From the NCBI GenBank assembly GCA_001673575.1, contig LZME01000019.1, positions 1 through 49,556 of the forward strand: 49,556 nucleotides of DNA, given 5' to 3'. The DNA is from Mycolicibacter heraklionensis. GTDB taxonomy: Bacteria > Actinomycetota > Actinomycetes > Mycobacteriales > Mycobacteriaceae. The translations under genes were made by a program, and so were the position numbers. Below, piece after piece: positions 9,315-17,428 of the stretch (its first letter is position 1; each line of letters begins with the position of its first letter). The notes under the pieces were generated by a model. It was not told the DNA's origin. It was given only the letters and a program-made list of their open reading frames with translations, and made no database searches.

Positions 9315-10288
9315 CAGCGCGGAACCGGAACCGAGGCCAGAATGCTGTCGAGAACGCCGTCGGCGGTGGCGCCTTCGAGTTCGGCCTCCGGGCGCAACAT
9401 CACCCGGTGCCGCAGCGTGGAGCGGGCCATCGCCTTGACGTCGTCGGGCGTCACGTAGTTGCGCCCGGACAGCCACGCCCACGACCGCGACGTGGCCAGC
9501 AACGCGGTCGCGCCGCGCGGTGAGACACCCAGCTGTAAGGCGGGCGAGTGCCGGGTCGCCGCCACCACGTCGACGATGTAGCCCAGCACCTGGTCGGCCA
9601 CCAGCACCTGGCGCACCGCAGCGCGCCCGGCCGCCAGATCCTGCGCGCCGGCCACCGGGGCCACCGCGGACAGGTCGTGCGGATCGAAGCCGCGGGCATG
9701 CCGAGCCAAGATGTCGATCTCGGCTTCGCGCACCGGCAGCGGGACAGTCAACTTGAGCAGGAAACGGTCGAGCTGGGCCTCCGGCAGCCGGTAGGTGCCC
9801 TCGTACTCGATGGGGTTGGCGGTGGCGGCAACGATGAACGGGTCGGGCAGCGGCTTGGCCGCTCCGTCGACGCTGACCTGACCTTCCTCCATCGCCTCCA
9901 GCAGCGCCGCCTGGGTTTTGGGTGGAGTCCGGTTGATCTCGTCGGCCAGCAGCAGATTGGTGAAGACCGGTCCGGGCCGGAACACGAACTCCGCGGTGTG
10001 GGTGTCGTAGACCAGCGAGCCGGTGATGTCTCCGGGCATCAGGTCCGGGGTGAACTGGACCCGTTTGAAGTCCAACCGCAACGCAGCGCTCAGGGTTCGG
10101 ACCAGCAGTGTTTTCGCCACGCCCGGGACACCTTCGAGCAGCACATGGCCGCGGCACAACAGTGCGATCACCAGGCCGCTGACCACAGCGTCCTGGCCGA
10201 CCACTACCTTGGCGACTTCGGTGCGCAACGCCAGCAATGCGTCGCGGGCTGCGGCAGCGGCCGGATTCTCTGCGGGAGTGTGCGTCAC
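9311..10288 (-). CDS. moxR2: MoxR-family AAA+ ATPase
   Basis: 325 residues from GTG 10288, which overlaps the preceding gene's stop by four bases. Walker A is in EGVPGVAKTLLVRTL and Walker B in LLLADEINRTPPKTQAALLE. The N-terminus (VAKVVVGQDAVVSGLVIALL) and the C-terminal VSPRGATALLATSRSWAWL are typical of MoxR. These ATPases are thought to act as chaperones for assembly or metal insertion with DUF58/VWA partners, which is consistent with the next gene. Orthologue of Rv3692. Confidence 0.92.
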   Translation of the reverse strand: MTHTPAENPAAAAARDALLALRTEVAKVVVGQDAVVSGLVIALLCRGHVLLEGVPGVAKTLLVRTLSAALRLDFKRVQFTPDLMPGDITGSLVYDTHTAEFVFRPGPVFTNLLLADEINRTPPKTQAALLEAMEEGQVSVDGAAKPLPDPFIVAATANPIEYEGTYRLPEAQLDRFLLKLTVPLPVREAEIDILARHARGFDPHDLSAVAPVAGAQDLAAGRAAVRQVLVADQVLGYIVDVVAATRHSPALQLGVSPRGATALLATSRSWAWLSGRNYVTPDDVKAMARSTLRHRVMLRPEAELEGATADGVLDSILASVPVPRW

Positions 10289-11394
10289 GAGTGGGTGACC
10301 TGCCTTTCGATGTCGTCGAGTGCGTGGGCCAGGGCCACCAGGGCGTCGTCGGATTCCGGAGGCGGACCGAAAAGTAACTGCCACAACCAGTCCGGGTGCG
10401 TCCCAATGCGGCTCGACACTGCCGCGATCAACGCGGGCGGTTCGGGTCCCGGGCCCAACCCCAGGCGTGGAGCCAGTCGGCGCAGAGTCGCGGTGCGCAG
10501 GGCGGCAGCTGCTCGATCGCGGGCCCGATGCGAGCGGTAGAGCCGGCCGAGCCCTTCGACGGTCTCCGATGCGCGGACGACGACGGGCAATTGTTCGGTG
10601 ACCAGGGGGCCGAGCCGGCGGCCCTTCCAGACGGCGGCCAGGGCCAGTGCCACAAACAGTTGCCAGAACAGCCATCGCAGGTTCGCCGGGATCAGGGCGG
10701 CGATCGCGGCCTTCCCCGATTTTGCGCCTTGAATATGTTGGGGCGCATACCAGACCAGGCGATCGGAGGTGCCGGCAAGATTCATCGCCAGCGCGGCGTT
10801 GCCTTCCCGGGCCAGGTCGGCGTTGGTCATGAACGTCTCGCTGCCGATCACGGTGATGGTCCGCTTGCCGTCGCGGTAGCGCACCAGGGCACCGTCGTAG
10901 CAGCTGTCCAGTGAATGGCCTTTGTTTGCAACATAGGTCGCAGTGGTGCGCAGGTCGACGGCTCCGGCCTGTTGCGCCTCGCGCAGGCCGCAATCGGGCT
11001 GGTGGGTGTACGCCCGTGCGGGGCCGGACCGGATGCCGGGCGCGAGGGCCTTGCGGGCCAGGGCGTCCGGTGCGACCAGCAGCAGGTCGCCGGGCAGATC
11101 GGCAAGCCGGTTCATCAGCTCGCTGCCGGCGATGCGCGGGGTCTGGGCCACCAGAACCAATGTGTCGGGACGTGCCTGCAGGGCAACGTCATCGACGGTT
11201 GCGGCGGGCAGGACCTCGACCCCTCGGTGACGCAGCAGTGTCACCAGGGCGTGCGTGCCCTCGGGGCCGGTGGCATTGGGGTCCATTCGGCCGCCCGGTC
11301 GCGGTGAGATCAGGTAGGCGCCCACCGCCGAAACCGCCACGATCACGGCCAAGGCCGCCGCGACCCACAGCCACGTCCGCCGCCTGGTGGTCAT
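10285..11394 (-). CDS. DUF4350-domain membrane protein
   Basis: 369 residues, orthologue of Rv3691. An N-terminal anchor (LWVAAALAVIVAVSAVGAYL) precedes a domain that looks like a Rossmann or glutamine-amidotransferase-like fold (GPEGTHALVTLLRHRGVEVL, LVLVAQTPRI), then a second membrane segment near LRWLFWQLFVALALAAVW and a cytoplasmic helical tail. The start overlaps the DUF4129 stop (ATGA). Within the MoxR-DUF58 operon it probably forms part of one membrane complex. No enzymatic activity can be assigned. Confidence 0.82.
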   Translation of the reverse strand: MTTRRRTWLWVAAALAVIVAVSAVGAYLISPRPGGRMDPNATGPEGTHALVTLLRHRGVEVLPAATVDDVALQARPDTLVLVAQTPRIAGSELMNRLADLPGDLLLVAPDALARKALAPGIRSGPARAYTHQPDCGLREAQQAGAVDLRTTATYVANKGHSLDSCYDGALVRYRDGKRTITVIGSETFMTNADLAREGNAALAMNLAGTSDRLVWYAPQHIQGAKSGKAAIAALIPANLRWLFWQLFVALALAAVWKGRRLGPLVTEQLPVVVRASETVEGLGRLYRSHRARDRAAAALRTATLRRLAPRLGLGPGPEPPALIAAVSSRIGTHPDWLWQLLFGPPPESDDALVALAHALDDIERQVTHS

Positions 11395-11999
11395 CGGTAC
11401 TGCCGAGCCTGTGTTGTGGCCTGCACCCGCTCGTCGAGTTCTGTGACGCTCCGATATCCCTCCGGGGTGGCGGGCAGCTCGCCGTAGTTGACGTCGTTGA
11501 ACGTCTCGGCAGCCCGGTACAGCTCACCGGCCAGGGCGGGTAGTACCGCACCGGCCTCGCGGGCCAGTTCGGTGGCGGTCCGGCCCGTGGCGGGACGCAA
11601 GACCCCGTTTTCCTCGAGTGCGCGAGCCACGGCCCGCAGGCGGTGCCGGATCGCCTCGACCCAATCTCCCGATGCGGCATATTGTTGCGCGGCGGCACGG
11701 TGTTCAGCGGCGCTGAGCTGTGTTGCGCCGTACAACGGATCGCCGCGGTGGCCGTCGTGCAGCATGCGACGGCTGACGTGGACGGCGGCTACCACGGCCG
11801 CCGCGAGGACGATCAGCAACACGCTGATGGTGAACCATCCGCCGGGCAACTCCGCACCCTTGAGCACCAACCGCCGTACCAGCGTCTCGATGAAGTCGAG
11901 GAACTGCTGCTTGGGCGACGGCCGCGGGTACATCGGTTTTGCCAGCTCGCGTTCGGCCGCTTCGCGGGCGGCTTCGCGGTCGATGTCGACGGTGGGCAC
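11391..11999 (-). CDS. DUF4129-domain membrane protein
   Basis: 202 residues from GTG, orthologue of Rv3690. One membrane segment lies at about residues 55-75 (GGWFTISVLLIVLAAAVVAA). The C-terminal helical DUF4129 part (WVEAIRHRLRAVARALEENG, GRTATELAREAG, FNDVNYGELPAT) is conserved. In related actinobacteria this domain accompanies MoxR, DUF58 and transglutaminase-type genes. It sits 10 bases after the Pro-rich membrane gene and overlaps the DUF4350 gene. Confidence 0.82.
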   Translation of the reverse strand: MPTVDIDREAAREAAERELAKPMYPRPSPKQQFLDFIETLVRRLVLKGAELPGGWFTISVLLIVLAAAVVAAVHVSRRMLHDGHRGDPLYGATQLSAAEHRAAAQQYAASGDWVEAIRHRLRAVARALEENGVLRPATGRTATELAREAGAVLPALAGELYRAAETFNDVNYGELPATPEGYRSVTELDERVQATTQARQYR

Positions 12000-12009
12000 C
12001 CCGGGATCC

Positions 12010-13224
12010 TTACCCCGGAGGCCTGGTCAGCCAGAGGTTGTCGGTCCACCCGCCGACGTAGGGCCCGCCGGTGGCGCCGGTTCGCAGGACCAGATCGAAG
12101 GCCTCGCCCCGGATGCGGCGGTCGGTGTACAGCAGTACCGACACCCCGGCGCTGAAGGGCAGCACGATGATCTGACCGATCGTCGTTCCGATCCGGGAGA
12201 ACAGGCTCAACTGTGCACCGCCGGTCAGGGCGTCCGCGCCGTGGGTGACGATCATCCCGAAGATGTTGAAGGGAAACGCCACTGCGCTGCTGATCAGGGA
12301 GACGATCAGTGCCGTCAGCGCCATGATGCCCAGCACTCGCCAGAAGCTGTTGCGCACCAAGTAGAACGAGCGGCGCATCGCTTCGAACACGGGCTGGCGC
12401 TCCAGCACGATGACGGTCGGTGCGAAGACCAGCACGGTGTAGCCGTAGGCCAATGCCGCGATCAGTGCCGGTACCAGCGGCACGGCGATCAACACCGCGG
12501 CGCCGGTGCCGCCCGCTCCGTCGGCGAAGGCGATCAGGGCCGCCGCGAAACCACACAACACTGCCGCGGCGAGGCCGATCAGGGCGGTCAGTCCGATCAG
12601 CGGACCGAAGCGATCGCGCACGATCGCCCAGGCTTCGGCGATGGTGATCGGCGACCCGAACACCGCGCGTCCGACCACCACCGTCAGTAGGCCGGTCAAC
12701 ACGATGGTGCCCAGGGCGGTCACGATAGCCGCGCCGACAGAACCGGTCAGCCACGCCGCGACGTCACCACCGGAGAGCTCCGACGACGACCTACCCGGGC
12801 CCGAGGGGCCGAGCGTCGAGAGCAGGCCGAACAGCGCGATTCCACTGATGATCTGGGTGGCCACCACCACCACGGCGGTAAGGCCGAGCACGGTCTTCGG
12901 GTTGGCCCGGATGTAGCCGACGGCGCCGTTGTAGATGTCGGTCAGGCTCAGGGGGCGCAACGGAATGATGCCCGGCTTGAGTTCGGGCTGCGGGTAGCCC
13001 ACCGGGGCGCCGAAGCCCGGCGGCGGGCCGTAGCCGGGTGGGGGCCCGAAGCCAGGAGGCGGTGCTCCGTAGCCGGGCGGCGGGCCGTAGCCCGGAGGTG
13101 GTGGGCCGTAACCCGGAGGTGGTGGGCCGTAACCCGGAGGCGGCGGACCGTAGCCGGGAGGCGGGCCGTAGCCGGGAGGCGGAAAACCAGGTCCGGGGTA
13201 GCCGGGCGGAGGCGGATTCACCAT
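12010..13224 (-). CDS. Multi-pass membrane protein with Pro/Gly/Tyr-rich N-terminus
   Basis: 404 residues from ATG 13224, orthologue of Rv3689; the upstream open frame is not supported. The first 85 residues are PPPGYGPPP repeats. The rest has about six membrane segments with the pattern of the glycerophosphoryl diester phosphodiesterase membrane domain: PLSLTDIYNGAVGYIRANPK, an EAWAIVRDRFGPLIGL loop, and ERQPVFEAMRRSFYLVRNSF. It is the first gene of the leftward operon ending in DUF58. Its start region abuts the divergent yqeY-like gene 26 bases away, so the two share a promoter region. Confidence 0.8.
   Translation of the reverse strand: MVNPPPPGYPGPGFPPPGYGPPPGYGPPPPGYGPPPPGYGPPPPGYGPPPGYGAPPPGFGPPPGYGPPPGFGAPVGYPQPELKPGIIPLRPLSLTDIYNGAVGYIRANPKTVLGLTAVVVVATQIISGIALFGLLSTLGPSGPGRSSSELSGGDVAAWLTGSVGAAIVTALGTIVLTGLLTVVVGRAVFGSPITIAEAWAIVRDRFGPLIGLTALIGLAAAVLCGFAAALIAFADGAGGTGAAVLIAVPLVPALIAALAYGYTVLVFAPTVIVLERQPVFEAMRRSFYLVRNSFWRVLGIMALTALIVSLISSAVAFPFNIFGMIVTHGADALTGGAQLSLFSRIGTTIGQIIVLPFSAGVSVLLYTDRRIRGEAFDLVLRTGATGGPYVGGWTDNLWLTRPPG
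13030..13190. repeat. 21-bp tandem repeats coding for PPPGYGP units
   Basis: Near-identical 21-base units (for example at about 13084-13146, three in a row) code for GYGPPPP heptads in the N-terminus of the Pro-rich membrane protein. Flanking units are more diverged and alternate between 15 and 21 bases. Confidence 0.65.
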
Positions 13225-13249
13225 GTGGCTGAGCGTAGCGTTACAGGGC

Positions 13250-13714
13250 ATGGCGGAACTCAAATCCCAGTTGCGTACCGATCTCACGGCGGCGATGAAA
13301 GCGCAGGACAAGCTGCGCACGGCGACTCTGCGAATGTTGTTGGCCGCGATCCAGGCCGAAGAGGTCGCCGGAAAACAGGCCCGGGAACTGACCGACGAGG
13401 ACGTCCTCAAGGTGCTGGCGCGCGAAGCCCGCAAGCGTGCGGAGTCCGCGACGATCTACACCCAGAACGGCCGAGGTGACCTCGCCGCCGAAGAGCACGC
13501 CGAGGCTCGGATCATCGACGAGTACCTTCCCGCGCCGCTCAGCGACGCCGAATTGGCCGACGTCGTCGACACCGCGCTGGCGCAGGTCGCCGAGGCGATC
13601 GGGGAGCGGCCGCACATGAAGCACATGGGCCAGGTGATGAAGGCCGCCACCGCAATTGCCGCGGGCAAGGCCGATGGTTCGCGGCTGTCGGCCGCGGTCC
13701 GCGAACGGCTCTAG
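13250..13714 (+). CDS. GatB/YqeY-domain protein
   Basis: 154 residues, orthologue of Rv3688c. The start is ATG 13250 (MAELKSQLRTDLTAAMKAQD). The whole protein is a YqeY helical domain, related to the tRNA-binding tail of the GatB amidotransferase subunit, with RLQ-like motifs (ATLRMLLAAIQAEEV), EARIIDEYLPAPLSDAEL and MGQVMKAATA. Stand-alone YqeY proteins have no settled function. A fragment of its 3' end is repeated downstream at 13975-14022. Confidence 0.88.
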   Translation: MAELKSQLRTDLTAAMKAQDKLRTATLRMLLAAIQAEEVAGKQARELTDEDVLKVLAREARKRAESATIYTQNGRGDLAAEEHAEARIIDEYLPAPLSDAELADVVDTALAQVAEAIGERPHMKHMGQVMKAATAIAAGKADGSRLSAAVRERL

Positions 13715-14022
13715 CGCGATCAAGGCGGTAGCGCTCAAATGCATTTCGGCACAAACCCTGAGGTGATGTAGCCAGCGCCAAAGGACGATCCCGAACTGGC
13801 CCCATCGGGGCCGAATTTCGGTCTCGATGTCGCCGAGTCCACCGCTCAGTCGTGGTTGAAATGTGCCGAAAGCGCGATCAGGATCGCCACGATGACGAGA
13901 ATGACGACGACGGGAAGCGCCCACGGGAGTACCGCTTCGATCACGCCACCAGCATAGGCCGGTTCCGGCTGGCGGTGATGAAGGCCGCCACGGCGTTCGG
14001 CGCGGTCCGCGAACGGCTCTAG
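13634..14022 (+). repeat. Partial direct duplication of the yqeY 3' end
   Basis: Two blocks from the gene's end, 17 bases (13634-13650) and 21 bases including the stop (13694-13714), recur at 13975-13991 and 14002-14022. In the copy the 43 bases between them are reduced to 10. The copy's TAG end overlaps the 3' end of the convergent gene at 14019. Confidence 0.8.
13846..13944 (-). CDS. Small single-pass membrane protein (32 residues)
   Basis: GTG at 13944, TGA at 13846. The translation is VIEAVLPWALPVVV then ILVIVAILIALSAHF and NHD: one strong membrane helix with an acidic start and a short tail. No frame disruption and no longer homologous frame is seen. It sits alone between the yqeY-like gene and its duplicated tail. 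There is no clear ribosome site, so translation is unproven. I know no named family for it. Confidence 0.45.
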   Translation of the reverse strand: MIEAVLPWALPVVVILVIVAILIALSAHFNHD

Positions 14023-14429
14023 GAACCGGTCGCGGGCAACTGCCAGCCGGTCAGCGCGGCGATGAAGCCGTCGGGATCGGTAACGCTGACGTAGAGACAG
14101 CGGACCGGCCTGTTGAACAAGCCGGCCGTCGGTGCTTTGCTCGGTTTGACGCCGTGGGTGAGCCGTATCTGGACCACGCCGTGCCGGGATCCGTTGACCA
14201 GCCAGCCATTACACGCCTGATGGACGCCCCAGCCCCACATGCGTTCCGGTGCCGGCCGGGCGGATTCGATGTTGTTCAAGGCGATGTCCATGGCGAAGGC
14301 CCATCCGCTGCGGACTTGCAGCAGACCGTCGGCCACCCGGATGGCGGCCCGCCCGGGTCCCAGGCCGAACACGGTCGCCAGTGGTCGGTACCACCGGTCG
14401 TAGCGCATCGGGAAGTCCACAGCAGACAT
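14019..14429 (-). CDS. Conserved mycobacterial protein of unknown function
   Basis: 136 residues. It begins MSAVDFPMRYDRWYRPL and has the pattern of a small beta-rich protein: an IRVADGLLQVRSGWAFAMDI strand pair, NGWLVNGSRHGVVQIRL, and VSVTDPDGFIAAL near the end. I recall similar proteins across mycobacteria, but no function. The last codons overlap the duplicated yqeY fragment, so the extreme C-terminus (LTGWQLPATGS) may have been altered by that event. Confidence 0.7.
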   Translation of the reverse strand: MSAVDFPMRYDRWYRPLATVFGLGPGRAAIRVADGLLQVRSGWAFAMDIALNNIESARPAPERMWGWGVHQACNGWLVNGSRHGVVQIRLTHGVKPSKAPTAGLFNRPVRCLYVSVTDPDGFIAALTGWQLPATGS

Positions 14430-14522
14430 TGTCTACGGCCAACGAGGCTGGGGGACCGGTTTCGATACAACCAGGCACGGTCTGACGAACTCAGAACCGC
14501 GCCGCTAACCGAAGGGCGTCCG

Positions 14523-14780
14523 CTACTCCGCTACGCGGAAATACGGTTCAACCGTGCCGCTGAGCTTGACGACCATTGGATTTCCACGGCGATCCTTGGC
14601 GGTAGGCACTTCCACACGCACCCAGCCCTCGGCCACGTCGTATTCGTGCACATTGGTTCTCTCGACGCCATTGAAGCGAATACCCACATCGCGGCGGAGC
14701 ACCTCTTCGTCATAGAAGGCGCTGCGCGGATCGATGGAGAGGTGATTCGGTGGAACGTCGGTGTTCTGATCCTCGGACAT
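14523..14780 (-). CDS. DUF3297 family protein
   Basis: 85 residues. NHLSIDPRSAFYDEEVL, GIRFNGVERTNVHEYDVAEG and the final VKLSGTVEPYFRV are the hallmark stretches of DUF3297, a small conserved bacterial family without known function. Full length. It lies about 90 bases upstream of the conserved gene at 14429 and is read in the same direction. Confidence 0.87.
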   Translation of the reverse strand: MSEDQNTDVPPNHLSIDPRSAFYDEEVLRRDVGIRFNGVERTNVHEYDVAEGWVRVEVPTAKDRRGNPMVVKLSGTVEPYFRVAE

Positions 14781-14888
14781 GATGGCCTTCGTTGAATGCT
14801 GCGTTACGTGCTCGGATTGGGTTCTCTGAGAACCTACGCGACCAAGCCTGGCTGGATGAAATCACAGACCTACGGGGGACGCCAACGG

Positions 14889-14924
14889 AAAAAGGCCCCG
14901 ACCGGATTAACCGGTCAGAGCCTT
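14889..14924 (-). terminator. Rho-independent terminator of tRNA-Pro
   Basis: On the minus strand AAGGC and GACCGG pair with CCGGTC and GCCTT around a TTAAT loop, followed by a T run. It begins about 20 bases after the tRNA 3' end. Confidence 0.8.
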
Positions 14925-14943
14925 CTACCTGCAACAACCTGAG

Positions 14944-15017
14944 TCGGGGTGGCGGGATTCGAACCCACGACCTCTTCGTCCCGAACGAAGCACGCTACCA
15001 AGCTGCGCCACACCCCG
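14944..15017 (-). tRNA. tRNA-Pro (anticodon CGG)
   Basis: 74 bases. The acceptor stem CGGGGTG/CACCCCG, the D-loop AGCTTGGTA, the anticodon stem CTTCG/CGAAG with loop TTCGGGA, and the T-arm GGTTCGAATCC are all intact. The discriminator base is A and CCA is not encoded. It reads CCG, the commonest proline codon in a GC-rich genome. A terminator follows at once. It is not used as an integration site by the element at 37.8 kb. Confidence 0.95.
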
Positions 15018-15226
15018 TGTGAAGCCACGACAGCGTATCGCACCGCGCCGCCGGTCACCCAAACGCCCAGGCTGTGCCCATGGCGGGGACCCGGAAACCG
15101 TCATCGAGGCGCAGCTCACTAGCTCCCCGAAGCATGAAACGCCCCACATCCGGCGTGCGGAACTCGCAAACATAGGCGGACTTAGGCAGACTGGCTAACA
15201 AGGTTTATCGCAAAGGGAGTCGAATT

Positions 15227-15421
15227 ATGACGCTGTTAGGCGGAGCGGTGTATGCCGGTTTCTTCGCTCTGGCTGCGGTGTGGCTTGCGGCCACCAACCC
15301 CGACGCAGCCGAAGAGCGGGCTCAGGCGAACGCGAACCGGCAGGACCTCTCGAACTCGGCCAAGACTGCGGCCGGACCCGTCGGGTCCAGCCCTTGCTGC
15401 GCCAGCCAGTCGTCGTTGTAG
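15227..15421 (+). CDS. Possible small membrane protein overlapping the end of cds1
   Basis: 64 residues from ATG 15227, with an AGGGAG ribosome site (15214-15219) 7 bases upstream. Residues 3-22 are hydrophobic ([20 protein letters not shown]), followed by an acidic, Gln/Asn-rich stretch. The last 33 codons are antisense to the end of cds1, so the natural gene may once have ended earlier. Either a real micro-protein or the 5' remnant of a lost gene. The 209 bases before it (15018-15226) hold nothing recognised. Confidence 0.4.
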   Translation: MTLLGGAVYAGFFALAAVWLAATNPDAAEERAQANANRQDLSNSAKTAAGPVGSSPCCASQSSL

Positions 15422-16428
15422 TAGGTGTCGGCGTAGCGGTCGCCGCTGTCGGCCAGCACGGTGACCACCGATCCGTTGTTCCCGTCGGCAACCATCTCGG
15501 CCAGTAGCGCAAACGCTCCCCAGACATTGGTGCCGGTTGAGGCGCCCACCCGACGCCCCAACACCGCGCTGACGTGTCGAGCCGTGGCCACCGAGGCGGC
15601 ATCGGGCACGGCCACCATCCGGTCCACCACATCGGGCAGGAACGACGGTTCCACCCGCGGCCGGCCGATGCCTTCGATCCGCGACGATTCCTCGAACACC
15701 ACGTCGTAGCGGCACTGCTCGTAGGCCGGGTAGAAGGCCGAATTCTCCGGGTCCACCACGCACAACCGGGTCGCGTGCCGGCGGTACCGGATGTAGCGGC
15801 CGATTGTTGCGCTGGTGCCGCCGGTGCCGGCCCCCACCACGATCCAATCCGGGATCGGATGGGCCTCGTCGCGCATCTGGGAGAACATCGACTCCGCGAT
15901 GTTGTTGTTGCCGCGCCAGTCGGTGGCCCGCTCGGCGTTGGTGAACTGATCCAGGTAGTGCCCGCCGACCTCGCGAGCGATCCGCTCTGCTTCGGCGTAG
16001 ACATCGGCCGAATGCGCGACGAAATGACAGCGCCCGCCCTGCGCCTCGATCAGCGACACTTTTGACGCACTGGTCGAGGACGGCATCACCGCGACGAACG
16101 GCAGGCCCAGCAGGGCCGCGAAATAGGCCTCTGAAACCGCGGTGGACCCCGAGGACGCCTCGACCACCGTGGTGCCCTCGGCGATCCGGCCGTTGCACAG
16201 CCCGTAGAGAAACAGCGAGCGGGCCAGCCGGTGCTTGAGGCTGCCGGTGATGTGGGTGGTCTCGTCCTTGAGGTACAGCGCCACGTCGGCTTCGGCGGCC
16301 CACGCCGCGGGCAGCGGGTAACGCAGCAGATGGGTGTCGGCGCTGCGCCGTGCGTCGGCTTCGATCAGCCGGATCGCGTTGTCGGCCCAGCGCCGTGGAT
16401 GCCCGTGGTCGGCGATCCGCCCAGTCAA
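15322..16428 (-). CDS. cds1: PLP-dependent cysteine synthase-like enzyme (L-cysteine desulfhydrase)
   Basis: 368 residues. TTG 16428 overlaps the phosphoesterase stop (TTGA). Fold-type II PLP enzyme: the PLP lysine is Lys65 in ITGSLKHR, the substrate loop is [13 protein letters not shown] and the phosphate-binding glycines are [16 protein letters not shown]. It is the orthologue of Rv3684, described in M. tuberculosis as Cds1, which degrades cysteine to H2S, pyruvate and ammonia. The substrate is assigned by orthology only; other members make cysteine. Third gene of the ponA2-phosphoesterase-cds1 run. Confidence 0.85.
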   Translation of the reverse strand: MTGRIADHGHPRRWADNAIRLIEADARRSADTHLLRYPLPAAWAAEADVALYLKDETTHITGSLKHRLARSLFLYGLCNGRIAEGTTVVEASSGSTAVSEAYFAALLGLPFVAVMPSSTSASKVSLIEAQGGRCHFVAHSADVYAEAERIAREVGGHYLDQFTNAERATDWRGNNNIAESMFSQMRDEAHPIPDWIVVGAGTGGTSATIGRYIRYRRHATRLCVVDPENSAFYPAYEQCRYDVVFEESSRIEGIGRPRVEPSFLPDVVDRMVAVPDAASVATARHVSAVLGRRVGASTGTNVWGAFALLAEMVADGNNGSVVTVLADSGDRYADTYYNDDWLAQQGLDPTGPAAVLAEFERSCRFAFA

Positions 16429-17390
16429 CGGGCCGACACGGAGGGCTGGGTCGAGCCGCGGGTGAGCTGCGAGTCGTCACCGCCGGTGGGCGCCGCCACC
16501 AGGGTCAGCAGGCTGGCCTCGGGACGGCAGGCGAACCGCACCGGCGCGAACGGTGAGGTGCCGATGCCCGCGGAGACGTGCAGGCGCATGTGCGCACCCC
16601 ACTGTGAGGGCCCCTTGACCCGGGAGCGATCCAGTCCGCAGTTGGTGACCAGTGCGCCGTAGAACGGGACGCACAGCTGGCCGCCGTGGGTGTGGCCGGC
16701 CATCACCAACTGGTAGCCGTCGCCGGCGAACCGGTCCAGCACGCGTGGCTCCGGCGAATGGGTCAGCCCCAGGCGCAGATCGGCGGTCAGGTCGGCCGGG
16801 CCGGCGATGGTCTCGTAGCGGTCCCGCTCGATGTGTGGGTCGTCGACACCGGCCGCGGCGATCCGATGGCCGGCCACATCGAATTCGCGACGGTTGTGGG
16901 TCAGGTCCAGCCAGCCCCGCTCGGTGAAGGCCGCGCGCAGGTCCTGCCAGGGCAGCGGGACGCCGTGGATGCGATGCGTCGGCTTGGTGAGGTACTTGGC
17001 CGGGTTCTTCAGGCGCGGACCGAAGTAGTCGTTGCTGCCGAACACGAATACTCCCGGCACCGACAGCAGGTCACCCAGGGCCTGCACCACCGCCGGCACC
17101 GCCTTCGGATGTGCAAGGTTGTCGCCGGTGTTGACCACCAGGTCGGGCTCCAGACGCACCAATTCCCGCAGCCAGGCCTGCTTGCGGCGCTGCCCGGGAC
17201 GCATGTGGATGTCGCTGATGTGCAGGACCCGCAGTGGTGAGGAGCCGGGCGCCAGCACCGGCATCGTCGCCTCGCGCACCACGAACGCGTTGCGTTCGAT
17301 CAGCGCGCCGTAGCCGATAGCGAGAGCCGCCGGCCCGAGCGCCGCCGAAGCGGCGACGACGGACCGGGTCAGGGCAGGTGAAGGAGCCAT
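16425..17390 (-). CDS. Membrane-anchored metallophosphoesterase
   Basis: 321 residues, orthologue of Rv3683. A hydrophobic N-terminal segment (residues about 8-30) is followed by a calcineurin-like metal site: [28 protein letters not shown] (a GSND form of the usual GNHD) and [13 protein letters not shown]. It resembles the YkuE/YaeI group acting on phospholipids or nucleotides; the substrate is unknown. It starts 38 bases after ponA2, in the same direction, so co-transcription with this cell-wall gene is likely. Confidence 0.87.
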   Translation of the reverse strand: MAPSPALTRSVVAASAALGPAALAIGYGALIERNAFVVREATMPVLAPGSSPLRVLHISDIHMRPGQRRKQAWLRELVRLEPDLVVNTGDNLAHPKAVPAVVQALGDLLSVPGVFVFGSNDYFGPRLKNPAKYLTKPTHRIHGVPLPWQDLRAAFTERGWLDLTHNRREFDVAGHRIAAAGVDDPHIERDRYETIAGPADLTADLRLGLTHSPEPRVLDRFAGDGYQLVMAGHTHGGQLCVPFYGALVTNCGLDRSRVKGPSQWGAHMRLHVSAGIGTSPFAPVRFACRPEASLLTLVAAPTGGDDSQLTRGSTQPSVSAR

Positions 17391-17428
17391 GGCGTTCAGA
17401 CTACTGCGCCCAGAGCGCGCTACCGCGG

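Noticed and set aside
7995..10406. An 803-codon open frame covering the DUF58 gene and the strand of moxR
   Set aside because: Only the part from GTG 9314 looks like protein; the upstream half is Arg/Gly-rich noise in the frame of moxR, which is well supported.
9311..10993. A 560-codon open frame ending in MoxR
   Set aside because: The first 235 codons overlap the DUF4350 gene in another frame. The true start is GTG 10288 with a four-base overlap.
14944..15017. tRNA-Pro as an integration site
   Set aside because: The tRNA is intact, its terminator follows directly, and no integrase or duplicated tRNA end is near it.
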